From G963676795 sp963677215 (GTDB lineage: Bacteria; Desulfobacterota; Desulfuromonadia; Desulfuromonadales; Geopsychrobacteraceae): 64,000 nt of DNA. The DNA lies in assembly GCA_963677215.1 (NCBI GenBank), contig OY781919.1, positions 2,418,001 through 2,482,000 on the forward strand. Direction: 5' to 3'. The notes below the pieces were generated by a model. The model was not told the origin of the DNA, made no database searches, and saw nothing but the letters and a program-made list of their open reading frames with translations. Each line of letters begins with the position of its first letter. The first letter of the stretch is position 1. Below, piece by piece: positions 38,944-47,596 of the stretch. Both the position numbers and the translations under genes were made by a program.

Positions 38944-39139
38944 ATTTAATTGTAAGTGAGTTGTGAATAAGTTAAAGATTTCAACGGCCTTTGATGCTGA
39001 TCGAGACGGAAGCAGCTGTGAGAGGATTGTTCTGACACGTGTTTCGATGCCAGTCAGACGGGCGTTGCTGATATGTGCTGCTTTGACATTATGCGTTGAA
39101 TACGGGACTCTCGCTCTGTTCGCTCACCTTAAGACCCAG

Positions 39140-40378
39140 TTACTGAACCATCGCCCTGATCGTTTTTTCAGATTCTGTCTTGATGATTTCAATCGCTTCG
39201 TCATTCAGATAAAACCTGGAGTTGTATTCCGGATCAATCTGGCGGCTGCTCCTTTCTGAGGTGCAGTCATAGTTGAACTGATAGCAAAGCAGATTGGCTG
39301 CATGTACGGCAATAACGATATCCTTGTCCGTTGGAGTCGACTGCGGTGAATGGTGCCAGTGGTTGGTATTGACGATAAAGGAGGGGAGAGCCCACCATTC
39401 AGTCAGAAAAGCCCCGATCTGGCTATGGGTTGATTTGTAGGTCGCCAGTTCTGCATCGCTGAGGCTGATACCGTTGGTCAGACCTTTACCTATTGCCAGT
39501 TCGAATTGCTCGCTGAGATAATAGACGAGCACCAGCTTTCCACAATCGTGGAGAAGTCCTGCAACGAAAGCGCGATCCTGAAGTTCGCTGTCATTCGGCC
39601 AGATTGACTTGATCAGCAGGCGCGAGATGACAGCAGCAGCCATAGAATGCTTTTTGAATTTATCCAGGTCGAACCCTTTGATGTTGGGGAGCTTTTGGGT
39701 TATCGCCTGGTTGATCGTTTCAGACAGGACCAGGTTCTCAACGATTCTGGTCCCCAGCACGATGATGGCACGTTTGACTGTATCGACCTGGAAGCGCTGC
39801 CCGAACAGGGCTGAATTCGCCCAGCGCAGCAGGGTTGCAGAAATGGCGACATCCTGGCTGATGAACTCGGCCATCTTTTCGATGTCAACATCATCTCCCG
39901 TCATGCAGGCGCGTACATTCGCATAGCTTTCCGGTATAGCCGGAAGAAGCGGCAGCGTATTGATCAGGCGCTGAAAGTCCTCGCCGTATTTTTTCTGCTG
40001 GTCCCTCTGGCGAAGTGCGCTGTGGATGATTTCCTTAAGCTCCTGGTCGATCCAGGGTTTCGGAATGATCTGCTGAGTGATCCCCTGGGCCAGGGCTGAA
40101 ATGGTTTTCGGTTCTTCGGCATAGGCGGTCAAAAAGAGGCGGATACTGTCCGGGAAACGGTCTCTGACATAGGAGAGCAGCTGAATGCCGTCGCCATTCT
40201 CCATGACGACATCGGCAAGAACGAGGTCGATATGCTGCTCATCAAGAATCGATTTTGCCTGGGCCATGCTGGAGGCAAAATGGCAGGTCCAGTCTTCATC
40301 CTGGCAGAGCTGCATCAGCATCTCCAGGATACTGACTTCATCATCAACAAAAAGGATCTGGTTTGCGTTGTCGTTCAT
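39140..40378 (-). CDS. Response regulator with HDOD output domain
   Basis: A 412-residue protein. The receiver domain (about 8-125) has acidic residues in FVDDEVS and the phospho-acceptor Asp in DLVLADVVMENGDG. An HDOD domain occupies about 145-345 (LPLLPAIPESYANV, ISQDVAISATLLRWANSALFG, FVAGLLHDCGKLVLVYYL). HDOD domains resemble HD hydrolases but usually lack full catalytic residues and act in signalling; here a LLHDCGK motif is retained. It may work with the neighbouring REC-GGDEF-EAL gene. The partner kinase is unknown. Confidence 0.9.
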   Translation of the reverse strand: MNDNANQILFVDDEVSILEMLMQLCQDEDWTCHFASSMAQAKSILDEQHIDLVLADVVMENGDGIQLLSYVRDRFPDSIRLFLTAYAEEPKTISALAQGITQQIIPKPWIDQELKEIIHSALRQRDQQKKYGEDFQRLINTLPLLPAIPESYANVRACMTGDDVDIEKMAEFISQDVAISATLLRWANSALFGQRFQVDTVKRAIIVLGTRIVENLVLSETINQAITQKLPNIKGFDLDKFKKHSMAAAVISRLLIKSIWPNDSELQDRAFVAGLLHDCGKLVLVYYLSEQFELAIGKGLTNGISLSDAELATYKSTHSQIGAFLTEWWALPSFIVNTNHWHHSPQSTPTDKDIVIAVHAANLLCYQFNYDCTSERSSRQIDPEYNSRFYLNDEAIEIIKTESEKTIRAMVQ

Positions 40379-40504
40379 AAGGGGCTGCGCCTTTTAATTC
40401 ATTTGAATAGCTGGGTAGCAAGCTGCGTGACCAGGGTAATCCCGCCAGCGGAGTAACTGAAGAACCGAGACCAGCTGATTTCTTCCCAGTTTAACGAAAT
40501 TTTG

Positions 40505-41185
40505 CTACATGCGTGAGTAACCACGCGTTTTTTTACGCGAAATCTTGCCGATCAGCCAGCCGCCAAAGAAGACGGCCGCCCCGGCGATAAACCACTGGAT
40601 CATGTTCGTTCGGTGGAAATCCTGATTTTCGGCCCGCAGGACTTCCAACTCCCGGGTTATCTGTTCGTTGCGGGCGATCAGTTGCTCGTTCTGCTCTGTG
40701 ACTTCCAAAATGTGTTCTGAGCGCTGCGTCAGGTCTTCCAGGGCCTGCTTGGTCGCTGTCAGCTGCGCCTGGGCTTCATTCAATTCCGTCGTCAGGCTGG
40801 TGACCTGTGTTTTGTATTCGCCGGTCGTTCCCAGGTCCTGCTGATAGATCGTCTTCTGTTTTTCCAAGTCCTTCTGCAGTGCGGCAACCTGATTTTCCAG
40901 ACGTTTGATGAGTGTCGATTTCGGGGTGTCCTTGGTCAGGTACTGTTTCAGGATGAAACCGACGGTACCCTTCGGTGTTTTGCCGCGGACGAAGGTTTTG
41001 TCCTGATCCAGTACCTCAATCGGTGTGTCGGTCAGGACGGTTTCCAGTACGTTGTAGTTGTTTGATTTGGAATCCCGGACGGTAATGACCAGGGTGTCGG
41101 AAACGTAGAGAGTTTCTGCTCCTGCGGCACTGGCCAGGGTCAGGATTAGTGCCACGGCGGACAGGAAACGGGCAGGGAAAGCCAT
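40505..41185 (-). CDS. SH3-domain, coiled-coil membrane protein (TIGR04211-like)
   Basis: A 226-residue envelope protein. It has a Sec signal peptide (ARFLSAVALILTLASAAGAE), then a bacterial SH3-like domain at about 25-95 (LYVSDTLVITVRDSKSNNYN), then a long coiled coil at about 98-190 and a C-terminal TM helix (MIQWFIAGAAVFFGGWLIGK) with a basic tail (RKKTRGYSRM). This matches the layout of the TIGR04211 SH3 family, which is widespread and of unknown function. It is divergent from the lipoprotein gene at 41438, across a 252-bp gap. Confidence 0.85.
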   Translation of the reverse strand: MAFPARFLSAVALILTLASAAGAETLYVSDTLVITVRDSKSNNYNVLETVLTDTPIEVLDQDKTFVRGKTPKGTVGFILKQYLTKDTPKSTLIKRLENQVAALQKDLEKQKTIYQQDLGTTGEYKTQVTSLTTELNEAQAQLTATKQALEDLTQRSEHILEVTEQNEQLIARNEQITRELEVLRAENQDFHRTNMIQWFIAGAAVFFGGWLIGKISRKKTRGYSRM

Positions 41186-41371
41186 CAGTCAACCTCTTTT
41201 CATCTTGTTCATTTCAAATAACAATGCTTATTAGTTGCCGATACTACTCGGAGTGGGGCCTGAATTCAAGTTCGATTCGTGGAAATGGTCAGTTTTATTG
41301 AAATATTTTCATTTTATTTATGGAAGGGGGAAACTTTTTGAGGCCGATTCAGGGATTATTTTTATCTCTGG

Positions 41372-41400
41372 CAGACAGTTCAGCAGGAACGAGGTATAGT
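41372..41400 (+). promoter_or_regulatory. Candidate promoter of the lipoprotein gene
   Basis: CAGACA (41372-41377) and TATAGT (41395-41400) are spaced 17 bp, 38 bp ahead of the start at 41438. The -10 is good and the -35 partial. Confidence 0.45.
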
Positions 41401-41437
41401 GTCTTATTCTTGTATTTACTGCGTATGGAGGTTGTAA

Positions 41438-41944
41438 ATGTTCAGATTTTTTATCTTTTTAGCATTGCTTTTGGTTGTTCTGTCGGGCTGTTCAGGAAGC
41501 ATGACAAAAATTTCTGAAGCAGACAGGCTTGTCAGGTTGGATCGGCAGGTAACCGGCCTGACACAGGAACAGATTTTCTTCGGAGCTTTGGAATGGATGG
41601 AACAGAATTTCACTCAGAGCAAGGATCCGGTCAGTATCTTTGATCTTGATGGCGGGCGAATTGTCGGCTCCGGGCAGATCGATTACCCCTGCAGGTTGTT
41701 TGGCTGTATCAACAAAAAGGGGTGGAAGGTTGTTTTTGACATGCAGCTGGACGCGGGACAGGAACGGTTGCAGACAACCTTCCGGCGCATTGCTCTGACC
41801 TCGCCTTCTTCCGGTCAGCGTGAGGATACGCAGACCGGAATGCGCTCGCCGGTCTGGTCAAAAGCAGACATGGATTCGATCCGGCCTTTATTGGAACAGC
41901 TGAATAACGACCTGGTCCGGAGCTTGTTACAGGCGCGCAATTAA
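41438..41944 (+). CDS. Small lipoprotein, possible DUF4468-like fold
   Basis: A 168-residue protein with a lipoprotein signal (FRFFIFLALLLVVLSGC, lipobox LSGC with Cys18). GGAGG lies 6 bp before the ATG. The mature part (IFFGALEWMEQNF, FDLDGGRIVGSGQIDYPCRL, WKVVFDMQLDAGQERLQTTFRRI) resembles the DUF4468/TBP-like-fold type of uncharacterised lipoproteins. That resemblance is from memory and unverified. Two extra Cys at IDYPCRLFGCI could form a disulfide. Function is unknown; glpX downstream is on the same strand but 96 bp away and probably independent. Confidence 0.8.
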   Translation: MFRFFIFLALLLVVLSGCSGSMTKISEADRLVRLDRQVTGLTQEQIFFGALEWMEQNFTQSKDPVSIFDLDGGRIVGSGQIDYPCRLFGCINKKGWKVVFDMQLDAGQERLQTTFRRIALTSPSSGQREDTQTGMRSPVWSKADMDSIRPLLEQLNNDLVRSLLQARN

Positions 41945-42040
41945 AATGTGCTTCAGGGCTGGAAAAGGCTGCGATTTTTAAGAGGAATGTGGTAATATCC
42001 GCGCCGTTTTTGAAAACTATTCAGCTTTGGAGATTTTTGC

Positions 42041-43048
42041 ATGAAACGAGATTTAGCACTGGCCTTTTCACGGGTGACGGAAGGCGCAGCCCTCGCGGGA
42101 TACAAGTGGCTTGGACGCGGAGACAAAAACGCTGCAGACGGTGCGGCTGTTGAGGTGATGCGCTGTCTGCTCAATAAAACTGAAATCAGTGGCGAAATCG
42201 TCATTGGTGAGGGGGAGATCGATGACGCGCCGATGCTCTATATCGGTGAAAAGGTTGGTGTCGGTGGCGATGAGGTCGATATTGCTGTCGATCCGATCGA
42301 AGGGACGCGCATGACCGCCATGGGGCAGTCGAATGCATTGTCGGTTTTGGCGGCAGGAGAGAAGGGGAGCTTTCTCAAGGCTCCAGATATGTACATGGAG
42401 AAACTGGTCGTCGGTCCGGGGGGCAAAGGAGTCCTCGATCTCGACAAACCGCTGACCGAGAACCTGGAGAATATCGCGGCAGCCCTGAATAAGTCTCTTC
42501 AGGAGCTGGTCGTCATCACCCTGGCTAAGCCTCGTCATGACAAGATGATTGCTGACATGCAGCAGATGGGAATCAAGGTCTTCGCCATGCCGGACGGCGA
42601 TGTCGCCGCTTCGATCCTGACCTGTATGCCGGACAGCGAAGTTGATGTCATGTACTGCATCGGCGGTGCGCCCGAAGGGGTGGTTTCGGCTGCGGTAATT
42701 CGAGCTCTGGGCGGTGACATGCAGGGGCGCCTGCTGCCGCGCCATGAGGTCAAAGGGGACAGCGCAGAAAACCGTGCCCATGGTGAGCTGGAACTGAAGC
42801 GTTGCGCCGAAATGGGGGTCGATGCCGGCAAGGTGTTGAGGATGGAGGATATGGCTTGCAGCGACAACGTGGTTTTCTCGGCAACCGGGATCACCAAGGG
42901 GGATTTGCTTGAGGGGGTGACCCGTAAAGGCAATATCGCCACCACCGAGACCCTGGTCATTCGCGGCAAGAGCCGCACCATCCGCCGTATCAAGTCGATT
43001 CACTACCTGGAACGTAAAGACCCGGAAGTCTGCGAAATCATCCTATAA
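42041..43048 (+). CDS. glpX: Class II fructose-1,6-bisphosphatase (GlpX)
   Basis: Gluconeogenic phosphatase acting on fructose-1,6-bisphosphate. It is 335 residues, the GlpX length. Metal and phosphate motifs are GEGEIDDAPMLYIGE, DPIEGTRM and VMYCIGGAPEGVVSAA. As in many GlpX proteins a sedoheptulose-1,7-bisphosphatase activity is possible. It is followed by two successive hairpins with T-rich tails and then the 385-bp repeat element. Confidence 0.95.
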   Translation: MKRDLALAFSRVTEGAALAGYKWLGRGDKNAADGAAVEVMRCLLNKTEISGEIVIGEGEIDDAPMLYIGEKVGVGGDEVDIAVDPIEGTRMTAMGQSNALSVLAAGEKGSFLKAPDMYMEKLVVGPGGKGVLDLDKPLTENLENIAAALNKSLQELVVITLAKPRHDKMIADMQQMGIKVFAMPDGDVAASILTCMPDSEVDVMYCIGGAPEGVVSAAVIRALGGDMQGRLLPRHEVKGDSAENRAHGELELKRCAEMGVDAGKVLRMEDMACSDNVVFSATGITKGDLLEGVTRKGNIATTETLVIRGKSRTIRRIKSIHYLERKDPEVCEIIL

Positions 43049-43082
43049 AGAAAAGGCCGCTAGTGCGGCCTTTTCTTTTTTC
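43048..43082 (+). terminator. Rho-independent terminator of glpX
   Basis: AAGAAAAGGCCGC (43048-43060) pairs perfectly with GCGGCCTTTTCTT (43065-43077) around a 4-nt loop; the T-rich 3' arm continues as TTTTT. Confidence 0.95.
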
Positions 43083-43094
43083 AAAATAATAATC

Positions 43095-43118
43095 AAAACT
43101 CCGCCTTGCGGAGTTTTT
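43095..43118 (+). terminator. Second tandem terminator-like hairpin after glpX
   Basis: AAAACTCCGC (43095-43104) pairs with GCGGAGTTTT (43108-43117) with a CTT loop. It ends two bases before the 385-bp repeat element, so it may back up the first terminator or insulate the element. The A/T-tailed arms allow function in both directions. Confidence 0.75.
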
Positions 43119-43119
43119 C

Positions 43120-43504
43120 CGGTTCTGCCCATTAGGTGAGCGGAGCTCACCGTGGGGCGTGTTTTCAGTTGCTGGCCCAAGACTACGAAGAAAATACTAA
43201 CAATCTTCGTCAGCATTAAAAGGCTGCTTTTTGCATCCTTTTTGTCAGCCTTTACAAAAAGGATGGCGCCGTACGGGGGCGCGACCCCGCGTTTTTGACC
43301 TTCAAAAACAACTTCAGCAAAGATCAAAGTCAGAATCGGCGGGTCTCGTCCCGCCAGACGACTTACTTTCCTTTGGTCGCAAAGGAGACTAAGCAAAGGA
43401 AACTTTTTAATAACGACCTAGCCATTCGTTCCTTCTCTGAACCGACCAAACCAGTATAACGGAGCGCGCCCCAAGATGAGCAAGCTCATCAATGGGCAGA
43501 ACCG
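43120..43504. repeat. 385-bp structured element with terminal inverted repeats
   Basis: Exact 14-bp inverted ends: CGGTTCTGCCCATT (43120-43133) and AATGGGCAGAACCG (43491-43504). Just inside each end is a small hairpin: GGTGAGC/GCTCACC (43135-43141 with 43145-43151) and GATGAGC/GCTCATC (43475-43481 with 43484-43490). The interior holds further inverted repeats: an ATCCTTTTTGT/ACAAAAAGGAT stem near 43238-43266, GGCGGG/CCCGCC near 43339-43356, and a CCTTTG/CAAAGG pair near 43371-43388. No open frame of gene-like quality is present. It resembles a non-autonomous mobile element or a structured RNA-encoding repeat. It accounts for the gap between glpX and the next gene. Confidence 0.75.
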
Positions 43505-43516
43505 AATTGTTTTATC

Positions 43517-45052
43517 TCAATTCAGATCGACAAGAATGCTCTCCGGTTTGGTCTGGTCGGACACTTTCAGGCAGATCTGCTCCTCTTCGGGAGTGAGAGG
43601 ATCCTCGCTTTGCATCTGTAACGTCAACACCTTTTCATCGGCATCGGAAAAGCGGTCAGGGGTTTGTTTTCTGGCCCCTAAGCGCTGTTTCAGTTCAGTT
43701 CCGTCCGCCGTGAAATCAAGGATCGTCATCGGCGTGTTGGTTGCAGCTGCCAGGCAGCCGAAGCGTTGCCTTTCTTTCATGCTGATGAAGGTGGCGTCAA
43801 TGATGACGCTGTATCCTGCTGAAAGTATACTGTCTGTCTGTTGGGCCAGGTATTCATAGACCGATTCTCGGCTTGAGTCGGAATAGAGTTCCTCTCCGTT
43901 TATGGTCCGGTTGCCAAGCTGCGCCGCGGCCCTTTTCCTCTCGCGATCTGAATGAAGGCAGATCGCTCTGATATGCGGGGCCAGCTGTTGGGTGAAGGTT
44001 GTTTTTCCTGAACCGCTGAAGCCGTGGGTGAGAATCAGGCGCTGACGGGGGGGCTTCAGATAGCTGGTGGCCAGTTCGAGATAGCTCGTGAACAGCTCAT
44101 GGAGTTGAGCTCTGGCCTGTTCTTCCTGCTGTTGACTGATCTGCAGGGCACAGACCTTGGCCCTGACCATGGCACGGTAGACCAGATAGAAACTCAGTCC
44201 GGCCAGGCCGGAGAAATCTCCGGTTTCCTGCAGGTAGCTGTCGAGAAAGATCCAGGCCAGCTGCTGTTGGCCACGGTCATCGAGATCCATGATCAGAAAA
44301 GCGATGTCGTTGAAGGTATCAATGATTCTCAGAGACGGGTTGAATTCAATGCAGTCGAAGAGGATCGGCTTGTTATCGATCCAGGCCATGTTGCGCAGGT
44401 GCATGTCACCATGACATTCCCTGATAGAATCGGAATATCGCCGTTTTTCAAAAAATTGCTGTAACTCCTCGCCCCGTTTTCTGCTCCACTGCTCAAGGAC
44501 CTCGAGGCGGGCAAGGAGTTCCTCGTCATCCATGATCTTTCTTATCTGAGAGAAATTGTTCAGGACCGGTTGCATGATGGCGTCATAACTGCCGAAACTG
44601 CGGGATGGTGGGGCAGGGGCGGAGTTCCTGTGAATTTCTGCGATTTTTTCGGCAAAGGCGTTGATCTGGGCGGCGGAAAGTTGCTGTTCTGCCAGCAGTC
44701 GGTCGAGCTGCAGGTGCTGGTCGAAACGTTTCATTTTCACCAGGTAGTCGATTGCCGGAGTCTGTCCCATTACAGGTGCTATTTCAGTGCCGCCGAGCGG
44801 GACGACATCCAGATAGAGGTTCGGAGCAAAGGCGCGGTTCAGACGCAGTTCTTCGCGGCAGTAGAAGTGGCGTTTGTCGAGGGTCGAAAAATCCAGGAAG
44901 CCGAGGTCGAGCGGTTTTTTCAGTTTATAGGCGTAGTCGCCGGCCAGAAAAATCCACGAAATGTGGGTTTCGATAAGTTCAACCCGTTCCACAGGGTGAT
45001 CGTAGCAGGCCGGGTTGAGCAGCTGTTTTACCAATGAAGCCAGTCCTGTCAT
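43517..45052 (-). CDS. Aminoglycoside-phosphotransferase-like / P-loop kinase fusion protein
   Basis: A 511-residue two-domain protein. Residues about 20-320 are kinase-like, with an APH-type catalytic loop in ECHGDMHLRNMAW and the metal-binding IDCIEFNP-like stretch (ILFDCIEFNPSLRIID). Residues about 340-500 are a P-loop domain with Walker A GFSGSGKTTF, of the AAA_33/zeta-toxin-like nucleotide kinase group. Such fusions are widespread in proteobacteria without a known substrate; aminoglycoside resistance should not be assumed. It has a promoter at 45092-45119 and lies downstream of the hox genes on the same strand. Confidence 0.85.
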   Translation of the reverse strand: MTGLASLVKQLLNPACYDHPVERVELIETHISWIFLAGDYAYKLKKPLDLGFLDFSTLDKRHFYCREELRLNRAFAPNLYLDVVPLGGTEIAPVMGQTPAIDYLVKMKRFDQHLQLDRLLAEQQLSAAQINAFAEKIAEIHRNSAPAPPSRSFGSYDAIMQPVLNNFSQIRKIMDDEELLARLEVLEQWSRKRGEELQQFFEKRRYSDSIRECHGDMHLRNMAWIDNKPILFDCIEFNPSLRIIDTFNDIAFLIMDLDDRGQQQLAWIFLDSYLQETGDFSGLAGLSFYLVYRAMVRAKVCALQISQQQEEQARAQLHELFTSYLELATSYLKPPRQRLILTHGFSGSGKTTFTQQLAPHIRAICLHSDRERKRAAAQLGNRTINGEELYSDSSRESVYEYLAQQTDSILSAGYSVIIDATFISMKERQRFGCLAAATNTPMTILDFTADGTELKQRLGARKQTPDRFSDADEKVLTLQMQSEDPLTPEEEQICLKVSDQTKPESILVDLN

Positions 45053-45091
45053 GGTCAGCTCCGGTAAAGTAAAAAGAATAGCCTTTCTTTT

Positions 45092-45119
45092 ATTGTATAA
45101 AAGAGCGCCCTGAGGTCAA
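45092..45119 (-). promoter_or_regulatory. Candidate promoter of the kinase-fusion gene
   Basis: On the minus strand TTGACC (45119-45114) and TACAAT (45097-45092) are spaced 16 bp, about 40 bp before the start at 45052. It lies in the 79-bp gap after the hydrogenase protease gene. Confidence 0.55.
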
Positions 45120-45131
45120 GTTTGGGGCTAT

Positions 45132-45584
45132 TTAATTTTTAGGCGGGGTTGCCAGGAACTGAATCGTGGCCTCGAGTGCCAGAGTTATGGCGTTCTGGGT
45201 ATCCGTGCTGAGCTGCTCTCCGTGATCGAGATTGACGGCTCTGAGGCTGAGTAGCCACCCCTGGCGCGGTTGCTGGTAGAGCGCCGCGCTCATTGACAGA
45301 AGCCACTGAGGGCCGTACTGGTGGGTAACCGATTGGGATTCTGAAGCTTGATCGCAGAGTGGGGTGAAGTGAAACGGGGGGTGCTGATCTCGTTTGGCAT
45401 CGACAAACAGAACCTTGTCGATTTCCGGGCGAGCCAGCTGTTCAACCATTTCCGGCAACAGCTGATGCTCACAGATAAACTGCGCAGCAGACTCAGGGAG
45501 TCTGCTGCGCAGTTGGGTTACAAAACTGGGGCCGGCGCCATCATCACAGCGCAGGCTGTTGCCGTAACCGATGATCAGCCACAT
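45132..45584 (-). CDS. hoxW: Hydrogenase maturation protease
   Basis: A 150-residue endopeptidase of the HyaD/HoxW/M52 family that trims the large-subunit C-terminus after Ni insertion. The N-terminal GYGNSLRCDDGAGPSFV motif holds the first Asp ligand, and FVDAKRD in the middle supplies another acidic residue; a His near the C-terminus (NLDHGEQLS) fits the family. It is the last gene of the hox operon, its start overlapping the hoxH stop by one base, so HoxH is its likely substrate. Confidence 0.88.
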   Translation of the reverse strand: MWLIIGYGNSLRCDDGAGPSFVTQLRSRLPESAAQFICEHQLLPEMVEQLARPEIDKVLFVDAKRDQHPPFHFTPLCDQASESQSVTHQYGPQWLLSMSAALYQQPRQGWLLSLRAVNLDHGEQLSTDTQNAITLALEATIQFLATPPKN

Positions 45585-47014
45585 CAGTCGCGGCTGACCT
45601 GATCGAGCAGTTCACCGCTGGCCGAATAGAGCTTGACGTCAAGCGGCATACGGCCGGCTTCGTGGGTCGAACAGCTCAGACATGGGTCGTAGGCGCGGAT
45701 TCCGTGCTCGACCCGGTTGAGCAGCCCCTGCTGCAGCTTGTCAGCGCGCACGTAGGCCTGAGCCAGTTGCTTGACGGTCTTGTTCATCGCCAGGTTGTTC
45801 TGGCCGGTGGCGATGATCAGGTTGACCCTGGTCAGGATGCCGCTGTCATCGACCTCGTAGTCGTGGATCAGGGTGCCGCGCGGTGCTTCGCTGATACCGA
45901 CACCGACATTGGCGTTGACTCCGGCCTTGCGGCGGATGTGTGAGTCATCGAGCAGATCGGCCTGAAGCAGATTATCGATATGTTCAAGGCCGGTCATGAT
46001 CTCGATCAGCCGGGCATAGTGGTAGAAGAAGCTGCCGCTGACCGGTTGGCTGTCTTTGCCGAAGCTGCGGAACTGGGCCAGTTCACGGTCGGCCTTTGGT
46101 GTTCCGGTGGTCTTGCAAACATTGAGACGTGCCAGCGGGCCGACGCGGTACATCCCCTGTTCGGTTCCGGCCGGAATGTAGTAAGGGAACTTCAGGTAGC
46201 TCCATGGCTGTTCAGATTCGGCAAGGAATTCTGCGTAGCGCAGAGCCGGAATGGTCTCTTCAACGATCTTGCCGCTTGCATCGATCATGCGCAGCTCGCC
46301 GTTGTAGTGATTCAGGGTGCCGTCGGCATCGACCATTCCCATGTAGTAGCTCGGGAAGTTGCCGTAGTTGTTAACCTCGTCACCGTACTGATCGACGGTT
46401 GCCTTGAACAGGTCAAAGGCCTTTTCGACGGTGTCGTACATGGCCGGAAGCAGGCTGAGGAAATATTCACGGTCTTCTTTGCTCAGGGTCTTGCGTACCC
46501 CGCCGGGAACGGCCCAGGCCGGGTGGATGCTGCGGTCACCGAGGGCCTGGATCAGTTTCTGACCGAAAGAGCGCAGGGCGATTCCGGCTTTGGCCAGATC
46601 CGGATGCTTGGCAACCAGCCCCATCATGTTGCGTTCTGCAACCGGAGCGTCCATGCCGAGCAGCAGATCGGGACCGGAGAGCAGGAAGAAGCTCAAGGCA
46701 TGACTCTGAACGATCTGCGCATAGTTCATCAGCTTGCGCAGGGCCACGGCCGGTGCCGGTGCCTCAACACCCAAGATCTGATCTCCTGCCTTGCTCGATG
46801 CGAGCAGGTGACTGACCGGACAGATGCCGCAGATTCGCGCGGTGATTCCCGGCATCTCCCAGAAATTGCGGCCGACGCAGAATTTTTCAAAACCGCGGAA
46901 TTCGGTAACATGAAAACGGGTGTCGGCAACCTGTCCCTGATCATCCAGATAGATGGAGATCTTGGCGTGCCCTTCGATCCGGGTAACCGGTTCTATTGTA
47001 ATGGTCTGTGACAT
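45584..47014 (-). CDS. hoxH: NAD-linked bidirectional [NiFe] hydrogenase large subunit HoxH
   Basis: Carries the Ni-Fe active site. It is 476 residues from ATG 47014, preferred over GTG 47023 because GAGGAG then has normal spacing. The N-terminal ligand motif RICGICPVSH gives C62 and C65; the C-terminal motif is DPCLSCSTHEAG. A 25-residue tail after the His (EAGRMPLDV...) is what the maturation protease would remove. The sequence type and the HoxEFUY partners point to group 3d, which couples H2 oxidation/evolution to NAD(H) in the cytoplasm. Confidence 0.96.
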   Translation of the reverse strand: MSQTITIEPVTRIEGHAKISIYLDDQGQVADTRFHVTEFRGFEKFCVGRNFWEMPGITARICGICPVSHLLASSKAGDQILGVEAPAPAVALRKLMNYAQIVQSHALSFFLLSGPDLLLGMDAPVAERNMMGLVAKHPDLAKAGIALRSFGQKLIQALGDRSIHPAWAVPGGVRKTLSKEDREYFLSLLPAMYDTVEKAFDLFKATVDQYGDEVNNYGNFPSYYMGMVDADGTLNHYNGELRMIDASGKIVEETIPALRYAEFLAESEQPWSYLKFPYYIPAGTEQGMYRVGPLARLNVCKTTGTPKADRELAQFRSFGKDSQPVSGSFFYHYARLIEIMTGLEHIDNLLQADLLDDSHIRRKAGVNANVGVGISEAPRGTLIHDYEVDDSGILTRVNLIIATGQNNLAMNKTVKQLAQAYVRADKLQQGLLNRVEHGIRAYDPCLSCSTHEAGRMPLDVKLYSASGELLDQVSRD

Positions 47015-47030
47015 ATGACTCACTCCTCTA

Positions 47031-47567
47031 TCAGCCGAAGCGTCTCATTTCAGGGCTTAAATCCAGTTCCCTGCCTTCCAGCAGGGCGGTGACTGCTGCT
47101 GCGATCCGGTCTGCGCCAGGAGGGCAGCCGGGTAGAAAGGCGTCAACCTTGATGACCTGGTGCAATGGCTTTGCCTTGTCGAGTAACGCCGGCAGATCGA
47201 GGTTCTTTTCAACCTCCTCCTGGGTCCGACCGTTGTGATAGACGGCGGTCAGCAGGTCGTCAACTGGAATCCGATTACGCATGCTGGTGACATTGCCGGT
47301 GACGGCACAGTCGCCGAAGCTGATGACGATTCTGGTGTTTTTGCGGATCTCTCTGGCCAGTTCAAGGTTCTCCTCGTTGGTGACGGCTCCTTCAACCAGA
47401 CAGATGTCGACATCTTCTGGATAGTGCTTGGTGTCGACCAGCGGTCCGAAGACCAGGTCGGCCTTACCGGCCAGCTCAACCAGCATCTCATCCAGATCGA
47501 GAAAGCTCATATGGCAACCGGAGCAGCCGCCGAGCCAGGCTGTTGCCAGGCGTATTTTTGCTGTCAT
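47031..47567 (-). CDS. hoxY: Bidirectional hydrogenase small subunit HoxY
   Basis: A 178-residue small subunit with the proximal [4Fe-4S] cluster ligands in WLGGCSGCHMSFLD, FGDCAVTG and FLPGCPPGAD. It has no Tat signal, in line with a cytosolic enzyme, and lacks the extra cluster domain found in uptake hydrogenases. The start at 47567 is preferred over 47579 because GGGGAAG then lies 6 bp upstream. It lies 16 bp upstream of hoxH. Confidence 0.95.
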   Translation of the reverse strand: MTAKIRLATAWLGGCSGCHMSFLDLDEMLVELAGKADLVFGPLVDTKHYPEDVDICLVEGAVTNEENLELAREIRKNTRIVISFGDCAVTGNVTSMRNRIPVDDLLTAVYHNGRTQEEVEKNLDLPALLDKAKPLHQVIKVDAFLPGCPPGADRIAAAVTALLEGRELDLSPEMRRFG

Positions 47568-47596
47568 TTTCTTCCCCATGTTCTTAGATAGTGATG

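Noticed and set aside
38963..39259. Plus-strand 98-codon frame in the gap between the two response-regulator genes
   Set aside because: Its second half is antisense to the HDOD gene and it has no clear ribosome-binding site or family resemblance.
43517..45052. Reading the APH-like/P-loop protein as an aminoglycoside-resistance gene
   Set aside because: The fusion is widespread in environmental bacteria and no resistance-gene context (integron, IS or plasmid marker) is present.
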